Assembly: GCF_900566075.1 (NCBI RefSeq)
Contig: NZ_UPHU01000001.1
Coordinates: 3,038,001 to 3,102,000 of the forward strand
Direction: 5' to 3'
Length of the DNA: 64,000 bases
Source of the DNA: Mycobacterium pseudokansasii
GTDB taxonomy: Bacteria; Actinomycetota; Actinomycetes; Mycobacteriales; Mycobacteriaceae
This document shows, piece after piece, positions 7,995 to 18,340 of the stretch. Position 1 is the first letter of the stretch, and each line of letters opens with the position of its first letter. Position numbers and translations under genes: made by a program. The notes below the pieces were generated by a model. That model worked only from the letters and a program-made list of their open reading frames with translations. It searched no databases and was not told the origin of the DNA.

Positions 7995-9848
7995 ATGGGT
8001 GATTCGGCCGCGGATTCGCGGGAGGGTTCGGAATTCGGTCCGTATCGACTGCGTCGTCTGGTAGGTCGAGGCGCCATGGGCGATGTCTATGAGGCCGAAG
8101 ACACCGTGCGCGAGCGTGTCGTGGCGCTGAAGCTCATGTCGCCGACACTGTCCAGCGACCCGGTCTTCCGCACCCGGATGCAGCGCGAAGCCCGCACCGC
8201 GGGGCGGCTGCACGAACCGCATGTCGTGCCCATTCACGACTACGGCGAAATCGACGGGCAGCTCTACCTGGACATGCGCCTGATCGACGGCAAGGATCTG
8301 GCCACCATTTTGAAGCGCTACGGTCCGCTGACCCCGCCGCGAGCCGTGGCGGTGGTGCGCCAGATCGGCTCGGCCCTGGATGCCGCACACGCCGCCGGGG
8401 TGACCCATCGCGACGTGAAGCCGGAAAACATTCTGGTCAGCGGCGACGACTTCGCCTACCTCGTCGATTTCGGGATCGCCAGCGCCACCACCGACGAGAA
8501 GCTGACGCAGCTGGGCAGCACGGTGGGCACCCTTTACTACATGGCGCCGGAGCGTTTCGGCAACACCGAGGTCACCTATCGGGCCGACATCTACGCCTTG
8601 GCCTGCGTCTTGTACGAGTGCCTGACTGGATCACCGCCGTATCGAGGCGACCAGCTCAGCGTCATGGGTGCGCACCTGAGTCAGGCCATCCCCAGGCCCA
8701 GCGCCGCACGACCGGGGATCCCGGCCGCTTTCGACGAGGTGATCGCTCGCGGAATGGCCAAAGATCCGGCCGACCGATATGCCACCTGCGGCGACCTGTC
8801 CGCGGCCGCCTATGCGGCGCTGGCCACCCCCGACCAGGATCGGGCCACCGACATCTTGCAGCGCAGCCAGGTGGCCCAACTGCCGGCGGCGGTCGTCGGC
8901 CAGCCGCCCGCGGCTTTCGCACCGCCGCCGACTCCCGCCGGGTCACTGCCGCCGACTCCCGCCGGGTCACCACGCACCGGGTGGCCCCCGCCGTCGGCGC
9001 CCGGGTCGCCGGTGCCGACGGGCGCAGCACCGCAGCCCCCGTCCTGGGCCGGCGCTACCGGATGGGCCACGGGTTACAGCGGCACCACCGGGGCACCGCC
9101 ATGGGGCCAACCGCCGGGGCCACCTTCAGTACCGCCCGCCGGCGGCGGCAAGCCGTGGCTTTGGGTGGGCGTTGCGGTGGCCTTCGTGGTAGCCATAACA
9201 GCCGGTCTGGGCATCGTTATCGCCCAGCCGTGGCGGTCGTCGGCACCGCGGCCGGGGCCTACGTCGTCGCCGCAGCCGGCCGACGCGGTTGAGCTTCGGG
9301 TGCTCAATGACGGCGTCTTTGTCGGCAGTTCCGCCGCCGCGACAACGATCGACATTTTCAACGAGCCGATCTGCCCGCCTTGCGGCGCTTTCATCAGGTC
9401 GTATGCGAGCGACATTGAAACCGCGGTGGCCGATAAGAAGCTCGCGGTGCGCTATCACCTGCTCAACTTCCTCGACGACCAATCGCACACCAAGAATTAC
9501 TCGACGCGTGCGGTGGCGGCCTCATACTGCGTCGCGGCCCAAAATGATCCGAAGGTCTACAGCGATTTCTATTCCGCCTTGTTCGGCAGCGACTTCCAGC
9601 CCCAGGAAGGCGCCGCCTCCGACCGCACCGACGCCGAACTGGCACATCTGGCCCAGACCGTGGGCGCCAACACCACAGCGATCAGCTGCATCAAGTCAGG
9701 AAGTGACCGTGGCACCGCCCAGTCGAAGGCGGCCGCTGCCAGTGAGACCCTCGCCACGTTCAACGCCAATGGGACTCCATTCGTGTGGGACGGCAAGAAG
9801 GCCGTGGATCTGCAGAATTCGAGCTGGCTGACCAGGCTGACCGGATGA
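7995..9848 (+). CDS. pknE: Ser/Thr protein kinase PknE with extracellular thioredoxin-like domain
   Basis: A 617-residue protein. The kinase domain spans residues 17-280, with glycine loop GRGAMG (24-29), lysine K46, HRD at 138-140 and DFG at 158-160; T171, T176 and T179 are in the activation loop. A Pro/Ala-rich juxtamembrane linker (300-385) precedes one membrane helix at about 388-410. The outer part (435-617) is a DsbA/DsbG-like fold with CPPC at 460-463, a GTPF cis-proline site near 595 and two further cysteines (512, 565). This matches PknE of M. tuberculosis, which has a C-terminal DsbG-like domain and responds to redox/nitric oxide stress. It starts with ATG after GAGGAG. PknF, its neighbour in M. 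tuberculosis, lies 22 kb away here. Confidence 0.92.
   Translation: MGDSAADSREGSEFGPYRLRRLVGRGAMGDVYEAEDTVRERVVALKLMSPTLSSDPVFRTRMQREARTAGRLHEPHVVPIHDYGEIDGQLYLDMRLIDGKDLATILKRYGPLTPPRAVAVVRQIGSALDAAHAAGVTHRDVKPENILVSGDDFAYLVDFGIASATTDEKLTQLGSTVGTLYYMAPERFGNTEVTYRADIYALACVLYECLTGSPPYRGDQLSVMGAHLSQAIPRPSAARPGIPAAFDEVIARGMAKDPADRYATCGDLSAAAYAALATPDQDRATDILQRSQVAQLPAAVVGQPPAAFAPPPTPAGSLPPTPAGSPRTGWPPPSAPGSPVPTGAAPQPPSWAGATGWATGYSGTTGAPPWGQPPGPPSVPPAGGGKPWLWVGVAVAFVVAITAGLGIVIAQPWRSSAPRPGPTSSPQPADAVELRVLNDGVFVGSSAAATTIDIFNEPICPPCGAFIRSYASDIETAVADKKLAVRYHLLNFLDDQSHTKNYSTRAVAASYCVAAQNDPKVYSDFYSALFGSDFQPQEGAASDRTDAELAHLAQTVGANTTAISCIKSGSDRGTAQSKAAAASETLATFNANGTPFVWDGKKAVDLQNSSWLTRLTG
8925..8972 (+). 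repeat. 24-bp tandem duplication in the pknE linker
   Basis: Two adjacent 24-bp units differ at the last two bases and encode PPTPAGSL followed by PPTPAGSP. This is a recent in-frame lengthening of the proline-rich cytoplasmic linker. Confidence 0.85.
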
Positions 9849-9983
9849 CGTGGTCCGCTTGGAATTAGCGACGCGACACGGAATCGGCTAGCATTTCCCG
9901 GGCACGCCTTGGGGGATATTGTCGGTGCGCATTCGTGCGGGCACCATAAATCGGTCTCCGGGCCGGAAAGGCACTAGCAACCC

Positions 9984-10847
9984 ATGGCTGGACAGCTGAC
10001 GCCGCATTTCGACGACGTGCAGGCGCACTACGATTTGTCCGACGACTTCTTCCGGCTGTTCCTGGACCCGACCCAGACCTACAGCTGCGCCTACTTCGAG
10101 CGTGACGACATGACGCTGGAGGAGGCCCAGCTCGCCAAGATCGACTTGTCGCTGGGCAAGCTGGGCCTGCAGCCGGGCATGACGCTGCTCGACGTCGGCT
10201 GCGGCTGGGGCGCCACCATGCGCCGGGCCATCGAAAAGTACGACGTGAACGTCGTCGGCCTGACGTTGTCGAAAAACCAGGCCGCCCACGTCCAGAAGAC
10301 CTTCGACGAGTTCGACAGCCCGCGCAGCCGGACGGTGTTGCTGGCGGGCTGGGAGCAGTTCGACGAGCCCGTCGACCGCATCGTGTCCATCGGCGCCTTC
10401 GAGCACTTCGGCCACGACCGTCACGCGGACTTCTTCGCGCGGGCATATCAGATGCTGCCCGCCGACGGCGCCATGCTGCTGCACACCATCACCGGTCTGA
10501 CCATGCAGCAGATGGTCGATGCCGGCCTGCCGCTCACCTTGTGGTTGGCCCGCTTCCTGAAGTTCATCCAGACCGAGATCTTCCCGGGCGGTCATCCGCC
10601 GACCATCGAGATGGTGGCGGAGCAGTCCACCACGGCGGGCTTCACCCTGACTCGGCGCCAATCACTGCGACTGCATTACGCGCGGACCCTGGACCTGTGG
10701 GCCGAGGCTTTGCGGGCGCACCAGGACGAGGCCATCGCGATCCAGTCCGAAGAGGTCTACGAGCGCTACATGAAGTACCTGACCGGCTGCGCCAAACTTT
10801 TTCGCGACGGCTATATCGACGTCAACCAGTTCACCTTGCAGAAGTAG
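9984..10847 (+). CDS. mycolic acid cyclopropane synthase/methyltransferase (PcaA-like)
   Basis: A 287-residue soluble enzyme whose N-terminal half is nearly the PcaA sequence: HYDLSDDFFRLFLDPTQTY, then CAYFERDDMTLEEAQ. The SAM-binding loop is LLDVGCGWGA (about 68-77), IVSIGAFEHFGH supplies the active-site region, and YMKYLTGCAKLF with QFTL closes the protein. The family uses SAM to cyclopropanate or methylate meromycolate chains attached to acyl carrier protein. The middle (about 165-215) differs from PcaA, with GLTMQQMVDAGLPLTLWLAR and GGHPPTIEMV, so the exact position or product (PcaA, CmaA or UmaA type) is not assigned. It starts at the ATG at 9984, 135 bases after pknE. Confidence 0.88.
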   Translation: MAGQLTPHFDDVQAHYDLSDDFFRLFLDPTQTYSCAYFERDDMTLEEAQLAKIDLSLGKLGLQPGMTLLDVGCGWGATMRRAIEKYDVNVVGLTLSKNQAAHVQKTFDEFDSPRSRTVLLAGWEQFDEPVDRIVSIGAFEHFGHDRHADFFARAYQMLPADGAMLLHTITGLTMQQMVDAGLPLTLWLARFLKFIQTEIFPGGHPPTIEMVAEQSTTAGFTLTRRQSLRLHYARTLDLWAEALRAHQDEAIAIQSEEVYERYMKYLTGCAKLFRDGYIDVNQFTLQK

Positions 10848-10931
10848 GGATTTCGGCTGCGGGCCACCTGACACCCTGGGACGGGTAGTCCTACTCATCC
10901 GCCGCGCCGTGCGGCTGCCCATGCTGGTCGC

Positions 10932-12284
10932 ATGCCCGCGACCACGTTGAAGTCCTCTGTCAGTGCGCGTGCCATCGCGCGCCACACGCCCGCTGACCGC
11001 GACCGCGCCGTCGACGTCGCCCGCCTCGGCGCGCTGGTCGTCGTGATGTTCGGTCACTGCGCGCTGCTGCTGGCCACCATCGACTCCCATGGTGTCCGAA
11101 TAGCCAACTTGCTCGGCCAGCTGCCGGCGCTAACCCCAATCACCTGGCTGGTTCAGGTGATGCCGCTGTTCTTCCTGGCCGGCGGTGCCGCGGGCGCATA
11201 CGGCTGGCGCCGCGGCATGCCGTGGGGCACCTGGTTGTTCACCCGGGCGCAGCGGCTGTGCCGTCCGGTGTTCTGGTACCTCGCCGCGTGGATCGCCGCT
11301 CTGGTCGTGGTGCGTGTGACCGTCGGCTCCGAATCCGCGGCGGCACTCGGGAGCGAATGCGTCGCACTGTTGTGGTTCCTCGGCGTCTATCTCGTGGTGC
11401 TTGCCTTCGTGCCGGCGTTGACCAGGCTGGGGACGGGTCGCGGGGTGGCGGTTGCGGTCGGGTCGTTGCTGTTGGCAGCCGCCGTCGTCGACCAGATGCG
11501 GTTCGCGGTCGGCACTGCCGAGTCGGGCGTGGCGAACTTCGTGATCGTGTGGCTGATCCCGGTGGCCGTCGGTGTCGGCTATGCGCGCGGGCTGATCGGC
11601 CCTCGCGCGGCGATCGCGACGGCCGTCGGCGCGTTCACCACGCAGCTCACCCTCGCTCTGGTCGGGGTGTACGACGTGTCTTTGGTGGTGACAGGTGCCG
11701 AACGGATGTCCAACGTGTCGCCGCCGACGTTGTTGCTGGCGCTGCACTGCACGTGGATGTCGTGCGCGTTCGTCGTCGCCGCGGGCGCCCTCCGGCGGTG
11801 GGCGGCCCGACCGCGCGTCTGGCACGCCGTCGCGGTGGGTAACGGGGGAGCGATGACGCTCTACCTGTGGCACATCCCGTCGATCGCGGTTGCCGCCGTT
11901 GCCCTGCACGCCGCGGGCCTCGACGCATACGACGTGCACGCGCTCGGGTTCTGGGCTCGCCTGGCGCTGCGCGCCGTCGTCTTCGCCCTCGTCATGGCCG
12001 TGGTGTTTCGGCTGCTCGCGCCGCTCGAGCATCGACGGCTGCCATGGTGGGACGGGCCGGCTAACGCCACCGGCGCCCGGGCGGTGGCCGCCGGCGCACT
12101 GGTGGTCACGGCGGGTGTGGCGCTGGTGGCGATGGCCAAGGACGGGCTCGGCGGGATCGCGGGGTGGACAGCGCTGGGATGCTTCTTGGCGGCTTTGCTG
12201 GCTGCCCGGACGAGCTCGGGTCCGGTGTCGCGGCCGACGCCGGCCGCGCGTCAGTCGGGTTCGCCGTACTCGTCGAACCAGTAG
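10932..12284 (+). CDS. acyltransferase-3 family integral membrane protein
   Basis: A 450-residue protein with about ten to eleven hydrophobic segments. Near the start, DRAVDVARLGALVVVMFGHC gives the conserved arginine/aspartate and histidine region of membrane O-acyltransferases (Pfam acyltransferase-3). MPLFFLAGGAAGAYGW and MTLYLWHIPSIAV are further family patterns. Such proteins move acyl groups onto sugars or lipids at the cytoplasmic membrane; the substrate is unknown. The 3' end overlaps the convergent antiporter gene by 34 bases. The C-terminus, after the last hydrophobic segment near residue 425, is a short Ser/Pro tail. Confidence 0.82.
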   Translation: MPATTLKSSVSARAIARHTPADRDRAVDVARLGALVVVMFGHCALLLATIDSHGVRIANLLGQLPALTPITWLVQVMPLFFLAGGAAGAYGWRRGMPWGTWLFTRAQRLCRPVFWYLAAWIAALVVVRVTVGSESAAALGSECVALLWFLGVYLVVLAFVPALTRLGTGRGVAVAVGSLLLAAAVVDQMRFAVGTAESGVANFVIVWLIPVAVGVGYARGLIGPRAAIATAVGAFTTQLTLALVGVYDVSLVVTGAERMSNVSPPTLLLALHCTWMSCAFVVAAGALRRWAARPRVWHAVAVGNGGAMTLYLWHIPSIAVAAVALHAAGLDAYDVHALGFWARLALRAVVFALVMAVVFRLLAPLEHRRLPWWDGPANATGARAVAAGALVVTAGVALVAMAKDGLGGIAGWTALGCFLAALLAARTSSGPVSRPTPAARQSGSPYSSNQ

Positions 12285-13747
12285 GCGAGCTTGCCCCGCC
12301 GGCTCACCGCGCGAAGTCGCGACTCGGCTGCAGCCCGCGTCTTGCTGGTGGTGACGATCAGTAGTTCGTCGCCGCGCTCGATCCGCGTGTCGGGCATCGG
12401 GACGAAGGTGTGGCCGTTACGGATGATCAGGGTGATCACGGCCGGGTCGGGCAGCCGCAGCTCCAGGACGGTGACGTTGTGCAGGCGCGACGGCGGCTGC
12501 ACGGTCATGGTCAGCAGTTCCGCGTCCAGCACGTCCAGTGGCGCCGCTTCCACCTGGATCTCGCGGGTGGCTTCGCGGGAAATCAGTCCCAGCCGATGCG
12601 CAATCGGGCGCAGGCTCGGGCCCTGCACCAAGGTGAATACCACGACCAGCATGAAGACGATGTTGAGCAGGCGATAACTGTCCGGGACGCCCGCGACGAC
12701 CGGAAAGGTGGCCAGCACGATCGGCACCGCGCCGCGCAGACCCGCCCACGACAGGAAGACCTGGTCGTGCCACGGGATGCGGAACGCCGCCAACGATGCC
12801 ACCACCGACAGGGGCCGGGCAATCAGCAGCAACAGCAGTCCGACGACGATCGCGGCCACCACGTCGTGCGCCACGTCGCCGGGGTCCACCAGCAGTCCGA
12901 GCAGCACGAACAGCCCGATCTGCGCCAGCCAGCCGACCCCCTCGGCGAACGACCGGGTTGCCGACCGGTGCGGCAGTCCCGAGTTGGCCAGCACCACCGA
13001 GGCCAGATAGGCGGCGATGAATCCGCTGGCGTGGCTTGCCCCTGCGGCCGCGAACGCCACCAAACCCAACCCGAAGGTCGCGATCGGGTACAGGCCGGAG
13101 GCGGGCAGCGCGATCCGTCGCAGTGCGAAGGCGCCCAGGTAGCCGATAGCCACCCCCACCGCGGCGCCGGTGAGGAGCTCGAACAGCAGGTCGGCGATCG
13201 CGCGCCCGGGCTCGACGGCGAATGGCACCGCACTGAACATCAACACCAGGATCACAGCGGGTGCATCGTTGAACCCGGATTCGGCCTCGAGCAGCCCGGC
13301 GACCCGCCGCGGCAGCGGAAGCACCCGCAGGACCGAGAACACCGCTGCGGCGTCGGTCGAGGAGACGATGGCTCCGAGCAACAGGGCCACCTGCCAGTCG
13401 ACGCGCAGCAGCAGGTGTGCGCCAACGGCGGTAACCGCCATGCTGACGAGTACCCCGACGGTGGCCAATGTTGCCGCGGGTCCCAGCACCGTGCGGATGT
13501 CGGTGAACCGGGTGGTCAATCCGCCTTCGACGAGAATCAGGGCCAACGCCGCGGTACCAACGTTTCTGGCCAGCTGTACGTCGTCGAACTTCAACCCCAG
13601 CCCGTCCTCACCGACGGCGACGCCGACCAGCAGGAAGAGCAGCATGCTGGGAAATCCCACCCGAGTCGCCAACCGGGTGCCCACAATGCTGGCCAGCAGC
13701 ACGAGGCCACCGATCAACAAAGCCAGATACAGCTGCTGCAAGCTCAT
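12251..13747 (-). CDS. K+/H+ or Na+/H+ antiporter (CPA1, CvrA/NhaP2-like) with C-terminal TrkA-C domain
   Basis: A 498-residue protein. About twelve membrane segments (1-385) include SMLLFLLVGVAVGEDGLGL, LILVEGGL, and AIVSSTDAAAVFSVLR, plus ESGFNDAPAVIL, where the STDAA and ND pairs are the CPA1 ion-binding signatures. The last 90 residues (VLELRLPDPAVITLIIRN to IERGDELLIVTT) form a soluble RCK_C/TrkA-C regulatory domain. It exchanges K+ or Na+ for protons. The open frame reaches 14131, but the conserved protein starts MSLQQLYLALLIG at 13747. It is divergent from a TrkA-type gene, which fits joint potassium control. Confidence 0.88.
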   Translation of the reverse strand: MSLQQLYLALLIGGLVLLASIVGTRLATRVGFPSMLLFLLVGVAVGEDGLGLKFDDVQLARNVGTAALALILVEGGLTTRFTDIRTVLGPAATLATVGVLVSMAVTAVGAHLLLRVDWQVALLLGAIVSSTDAAAVFSVLRVLPLPRRVAGLLEAESGFNDAPAVILVLMFSAVPFAVEPGRAIADLLFELLTGAAVGVAIGYLGAFALRRIALPASGLYPIATFGLGLVAFAAAGASHASGFIAAYLASVVLANSGLPHRSATRSFAEGVGWLAQIGLFVLLGLLVDPGDVAHDVVAAIVVGLLLLLIARPLSVVASLAAFRIPWHDQVFLSWAGLRGAVPIVLATFPVVAGVPDSYRLLNIVFMLVVVFTLVQGPSLRPIAHRLGLISREATREIQVEAAPLDVLDAELLTMTVQPPSRLHNVTVLELRLPDPAVITLIIRNGHTFVPMPDTRIERGDELLIVTTSKTRAAAESRLRAVSRRGKLAYWFDEYGEPD

Positions 13748-13899
13748 TTGGTTTCCGTCCAGATGTGATCTCGGCGGCGGTAGCTCGGCGCGCGAAGCGG
13801 CGTGCTGCCAGTAAATCAGTACGGGTCGGCTCCGCTGTCGGGCGTACAGCCGGAAGTGCCGCGGCCATGAGACAAGATGATTGGGTGGCGACGGGAAAA

Positions 13900-14604
13900 A
13901 TGCGGATCGGAATTGCCGGTGCGGGCAAGGTCGGCCGGTCGGTCGCCCAGGAATTGCTGGATCGCGGCCACAAGGTCTTGCTGATCGAACGGCAGCGGGA
14001 CAACTTTGAACCACACACGGTTCCCGCCGCGGACTGGCTGCACTCCGACGCGTGCGAACTGTCGACGATGCACGAGGCCGGGGTGCAGACGTGCGACGTG
14101 CTGATCGCCGCCACCGGAGACGACAAGGCAAATCTGGTGATGGGTCTGCTGGCCAAGACCGAGTTCGAGGTGCCCCGGGTGGTGGCGCGGATCAACGACC
14201 TGCGCAACGAGTGGCTGTTCGGCCGCGCCTGGGGCATCGATGTGGCGGTCTCGACGCCGGGCGCCATGATCGCCGGTGTCGAGGGTGCCATCGACGTCGG
14301 CCACCTGGTGCGGATGATGGTGTTGCGCGAGGGCCGGGCGGCGCTGACGAAACTGACGCTGCCCGAAGACAATCCGCTGGTGGGGAGGCGAGTGTGCGAG
14401 CTTGACCTACCGGCCAACACCGCTTTGGTCACCGTGCTGCGAGGTGACGCGGTCAAAGTTCCGCAGCCCGACGACGTGCTCCGGGCCGGCGACGAGATGC
14501 TGTTCATCGCCGACAGCTTCCTGGAGCGCTCGGTGTGGGCCGCCATGTACAGCACCGCACCCGCACGTGCCTCGACCAGGCCGGGCCGCCCGCCGTCGGC
14601 CTGA
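13900..14604 (+). CDS. TrkA-type potassium uptake regulator (RCK_N + RCK_C)
   Basis: About 234 residues. The N-terminal Rossmann domain has [19 protein letters not shown], a binding acid in LLIERQ, and [19 protein letters not shown]. The C-terminal RCK_C domain reads [18 protein letters not shown]. The pattern is close to CeoB/CeoC of M. tuberculosis, which bind NAD(H) and gate Trk-type channels. No TrkH/TrkG membrane partner is encoded next to it; the divergent antiporter is its likely functional neighbour. Possible starts are the ATG at 13867, GTG at 13885 and ATG at 13900. None has a clear ribosome site. I use 13900 because the fold begins there. Confidence 0.84.
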   Translation: MRIGIAGAGKVGRSVAQELLDRGHKVLLIERQRDNFEPHTVPAADWLHSDACELSTMHEAGVQTCDVLIAATGDDKANLVMGLLAKTEFEVPRVVARINDLRNEWLFGRAWGIDVAVSTPGAMIAGVEGAIDVGHLVRMMVLREGRAALTKLTLPEDNPLVGRRVCELDLPANTALVTVLRGDAVKVPQPDDVLRAGDEMLFIADSFLERSVWAAMYSTAPARASTRPGRPPSA

Positions 14605-14689
14605 GGGTTCGGCGGGGAGGGCGCGCCTAGCGACGCGCCGTGCCCGGTTGCCCGAGCTGTGTCGGGACAATTCGGTAGGGTTCCTGCGC

Positions 14690-17013
14690 GTGAATCCAAG
14701 CACCGCAATCAAATCCGTTACCGCCCGGCTCGCCGAGGAACTGGCCGTCGGGGAAGCCCACGTGGCCGCCACGGTCCGGTTGCTCGACGGCGGCGCGACG
14801 GTCCCGTTCATCGCCCGGTACCGCAAGGAGGCCACCGGCAGTCTCGACGACGGGCAGCTGCGGACCCTGGCCGAGCGTCTGCAGTATCTGCGGGAGCTCG
14901 ACGAACGCCGGGCGCGGTGCTGGCATCGATCCGGGAACAGGGAAAGCTGACCGACCAGCTGAGGGCAGCGCTGCTGGGCGCCGACACCAAGTCCCGCATC
15001 GAAGACATCTACCTGCCCTACAAACCGAAGCGTCGGACCAAGGCGCAGATCGCCCGCGAGGCAGGGCTCGAGCCGCTGGCCGATCGACTGCTGTCCGACC
15101 CCTTCCTCGTTCCGGAGGCCGCGGCGGCGGCCTTCGTGTGCGCTGATGTCGCTGACGTCGCCGATGTTGCTGCCGCCTTGGACGGCGCCCGCCACATCGT
15201 GGTCGAGCGAGCCGCCGAGGACGCCGAGCTGGTCGGCGCCGTCCGGGAGAAGTTCTGGGCGCAAGGCTCGCTTCGTAGCGCGCCGTGGTCCGAAGATGTC
15301 GCCAATAGCGCTGCCGCACAGAATTTTCGCGACTACTTCGGGTTCGCCGAGTCGCTGCAGACGATGCCGTCGCACCGGGTGCTGGCCGTGTTGCGCGGTG
15401 AGAAGGAAAAGGTCCTTGCCCTGACCTTCGACGGCGGCGCGGACGACGGTTACGAAGCGATGGTCGCCGCCAGCCTTGGCGTGGACCTGTCGGCGCAGAC
15501 GGCCGCGGCGCCGTGGCTGGCCGCGACGGTGAGGTTAGCGTGGCGCACCAGGCTGATGCCGTCGGCAGCCGTGGATGTCCGTATCCGGCTGCGGCAACGC
15601 GCCGAACAGCAGGCCGTCGCGGTGTTCGCCACGAACTTGACTCACCTGCTGCTTGCGGCTCCGGCCGGAGCGCGCACGACCCTCGGCCTGGATCCCGGGT
15701 TCCGGACGGGGGTCAAGGTTGCCGTGGTTGACCCGACCGGCAAGGTGCTCGACACGTGCGCGATCTACCCGCATCAGCCGCAACGGCAATGGGATGTGGC
15801 CAAGGCGACGTTGGCCGCGCTGGTGGCGCGGCACGGCGTCGAATTGATCGCCGTCGGCAACGGCACGGCCTCACGTGAGACCGACACGCTGGCAGCCGAA
15901 CTCATCAGCGACATCCGCGGTGCCGGAGCCCCCGCACCCACCAAAGCGATGGTGAGCGAGGCCGGCGCCTCGGTGTATTCGGCCTCGGCCTATGCGGCGC
16001 ACGAGCTGCCCGGGCTCGACGTGACGCTGCGCGGAGCGGTGTCGATAGCTCGGCGGCTGCAGGATCCGCTGGCCGAGTTGGTGAAGATCGACCCGAAGTC
16101 GATCGGGGTGGGGCAGTACCAGCATGACGTGACCCCGGCGGTGCTGGCCCGCAGCCTCGACGCTGTGGTGGAGGACGCGGTGAACGCGGTGGGCGTTGAC
16201 CTGAACACGGCGTCGGTTCCGCTGCTGGCGCGGGTGTCGGGGATATCCGAGTCCCTGGCCGAAGCGATCGTCGCCCATCGTGACAAGACGGGCCCGTTCA
16301 CCAATCGCCGCGCGCTGCTGGACGTTCCTCGCTTGGGGCCCAAGGCATTTGAGCAGTGTGCCGGGTTTCTGCGGATCCGTGGCGGTGACGACCCGCTGGA
16401 CGCGTCCGGTGTCCATCCCGAGGCGTACCCCGTCGTCCGCCGCATTCTGGACCGAGCGGGTGTCACGCTGGCTGAAATCATCGGTGACGCAGTTGCTTTG
16501 AGATCACTGCGGCCCGCCGACTTCGCCGACGACCGCTTCGGCATCCCCACGGTGACCGACATCCTCGCCGAGCTGGAGAAACCCGGACGCGACCCGCGAC
16601 CGACCTTCACCACGGCCACTTTCGCCGCCGGCGTGCAGAAGGTGGCCGACCTCAAGGTCGGGATGGTCTTGGAAGGGGTGGTGACCAACGTGGCCGCCTT
16701 CGGCGCTTTCGTCGATGTCGGCGTGCATCAGGATGGCCTGGTGCATGTCTCCGCGATGGCCGAGCGCTTTGTTGCCGACCCGCACGACGTCGTCCGGTCC
16801 GGACAGGTGGTACGGGTCAAGGTCATCGATGTCGACGTAGAACGCCGGCGGATCGGACTGAGCCTGCGCCTCAACGACGATCCGCAACGCCAGCCGGTGA
16901 GCCGACCAGCGCGGCGAAACTCGGCTCATGGCAAGAACTTCGGCCGTCAGCCGGCCAACTCGCCGGCCGGCTCGATGGCCCGGGCGCTGCGGGACGCGGG
17001 GTTCGGGAGGTGA
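14690..17013 (+). pseudogene. tex: Tex-family RNA-binding transcription accessory protein, one frameshift
   Basis: The gene starts with GTG at 14690 ([18 protein letters not shown]). The N-terminal Tex region runs to ELDERRA near 14915, where one base is missing in the run ggcgcggtg (14911-14919) and the frame changes. The second frame continues [16 protein letters not shown] without further lesions to 17013. Later domains are YqgF-like (LGLDPGFRTGVKVAVVD, about 15680), helix-hairpin-helix (ARVSGISESLAEAIVAH, about 16225) and S1 (GVVTNVAAFGAFVDVGVHQDG, about 16675). Tex is normally about 770-780 residues and highly conserved. A single missing G in an otherwise perfect gene could be a sequencing error or a recent inactivation. 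Confidence 0.85.
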
Positions 17014-17051
17014 GCAGGCCTGCGCCACGGTCCGATGTGGCGCTATCGCCG

Positions 17052-18092
17052 TTACGTCTCGGCACCGGGTGCGCCGCCTCGCGCGCTCTGGGCGGCGGCT
17101 TTGAGATCGGTGATGTCGCTGGCGGTTCCGACCCATGCACGAGGGGAAACAGCGCATCTTCCAATGCGACACTTTTACCGCTGAACACCCGGTCGAAGAC
17201 GGGTCCGTTGATATGCCACACTTCCGGCCAGCACTCCCGGTTGGGCTGACCCAGCCCCGCGGGGTCCCATCAGCGCCCGGTAGTGGTCGTTGTACAGCTG
17301 AATCCGGTCGGGGCCCCAGATGATGATCATCGGCATCGGGCTGGCCAGCACGATCCGCAGCATGGTGCGCAGCGATGTCGGCCACGACTGCACCGGACCC
17401 AATGCCGATCGGGTCCAATCGATGTCGCGTAGCCGCGCGCAGACTTCGCGGGGGCCGGCGAACAGGGCCGCGGCCGCCTGGATCTCAGACGGCGGCAACG
17501 GAAGTGTCCCGCCGGATACCACGTCGGCGATCACTCCGGCGATCTCGTGCAACGGCAACACCACGTCGGCGCCGGCCTCGGCGGCCGCGCGGGGCATCGC
17601 CGGAGCCTCGGCGGTGTCCTCGCTCTGCGCGATGGCAATGCCGCCCGCCGCCTTCACCGCCGCCACGCCGACTGCGCCGTCGCGGCCGAAGCCGCTCAGC
17701 ACCACCGCCACCGCGCGGGCGCCGAAGGAATCGGCCACCGCCGTCAACAAGGCGTCATGCGGAAGATCGAGGGCGCCGCCGGCATCGTGCAGCACGCACG
17801 TGCCGTCCGGGAAGAGCTCCAAGCGCTTCAGCGGGGGACATACCGTCACCTGCCCGGGCTCGATGCGCTGCCCGGATACGGCCCACTCGACCCGGGCTTG
17901 GGTGCGGCGCTGCAGCAGCTGTGCCAGGATGCTGCCCTGACCACCGAGATGCTGCTGAACCACAACCGCGGCCGGCAGGTCATGGGGCAGTCCCTGTAAC
18001 ACCGTCGACAACGCGGCCAGCCCCCCGGCCGAGGCCACCAACACCACGATGTCAATGGCTTGGGCGGCCCGCCAGCTTTCACTGTCGCTCAT
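17052..18092 (-). pseudogene. CheB-type methylesterase/PAS sensor protein, C-terminal part decayed
   Basis: From ATG 18092 (preceded by AGGG) the protein has a CheB-like domain: IVVLVASAGGLAALSTVLQG, VVVQQHLGGQGSILAQLLQRR, and VVLSGFGRDGAVGVAAVKAAGG, corresponding to the catalytic S, H and D regions of protein-glutamate methylesterases. A PAS domain follows (WPTSLRTMLRIVLASPMPM, IQLYNDHYRALMG). Near 17250 the frame breaks; PAS sequence continues in other frames as WHINGPVFDRVFSG (about 17200) and WVGTASDITDLKAAAQSAR (about 17100), ending with TAA at 17052. Relatives continue into histidine kinase or phosphatase modules, which are absent. At most a CheB-like protein with a half PAS can be made. 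Confidence 0.8.
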
Positions 18093-18340
18093 CGTGACCC
18101 TGCCCTGCGTGGCACGCGTCGCCCGCCTCTCTGGGTGGCGGCGATATCCGCCGCTGCGGCGCTCTTCGAGGCTTCCACCCCGTGACCTCGCGAGCAGGGT
18201 CAATGCGAATTGCGTTGCGACACGGTCACGGACGCATACCTATCGCGGATCAGTGATCACAACGGCCACATCAATCACTATCGTCACATCAGCCAACTGC
18301 GGACGTCAATCCGACGTTTGTGCCCCTGGAAGGTTGTGAC

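Noticed and set aside
12408..13768. 452-codon forward frame opposite the antiporter
   Set aside because: Low-complexity Gln/Arg/His sequence typical of the antisense of a GC-rich membrane protein gene.
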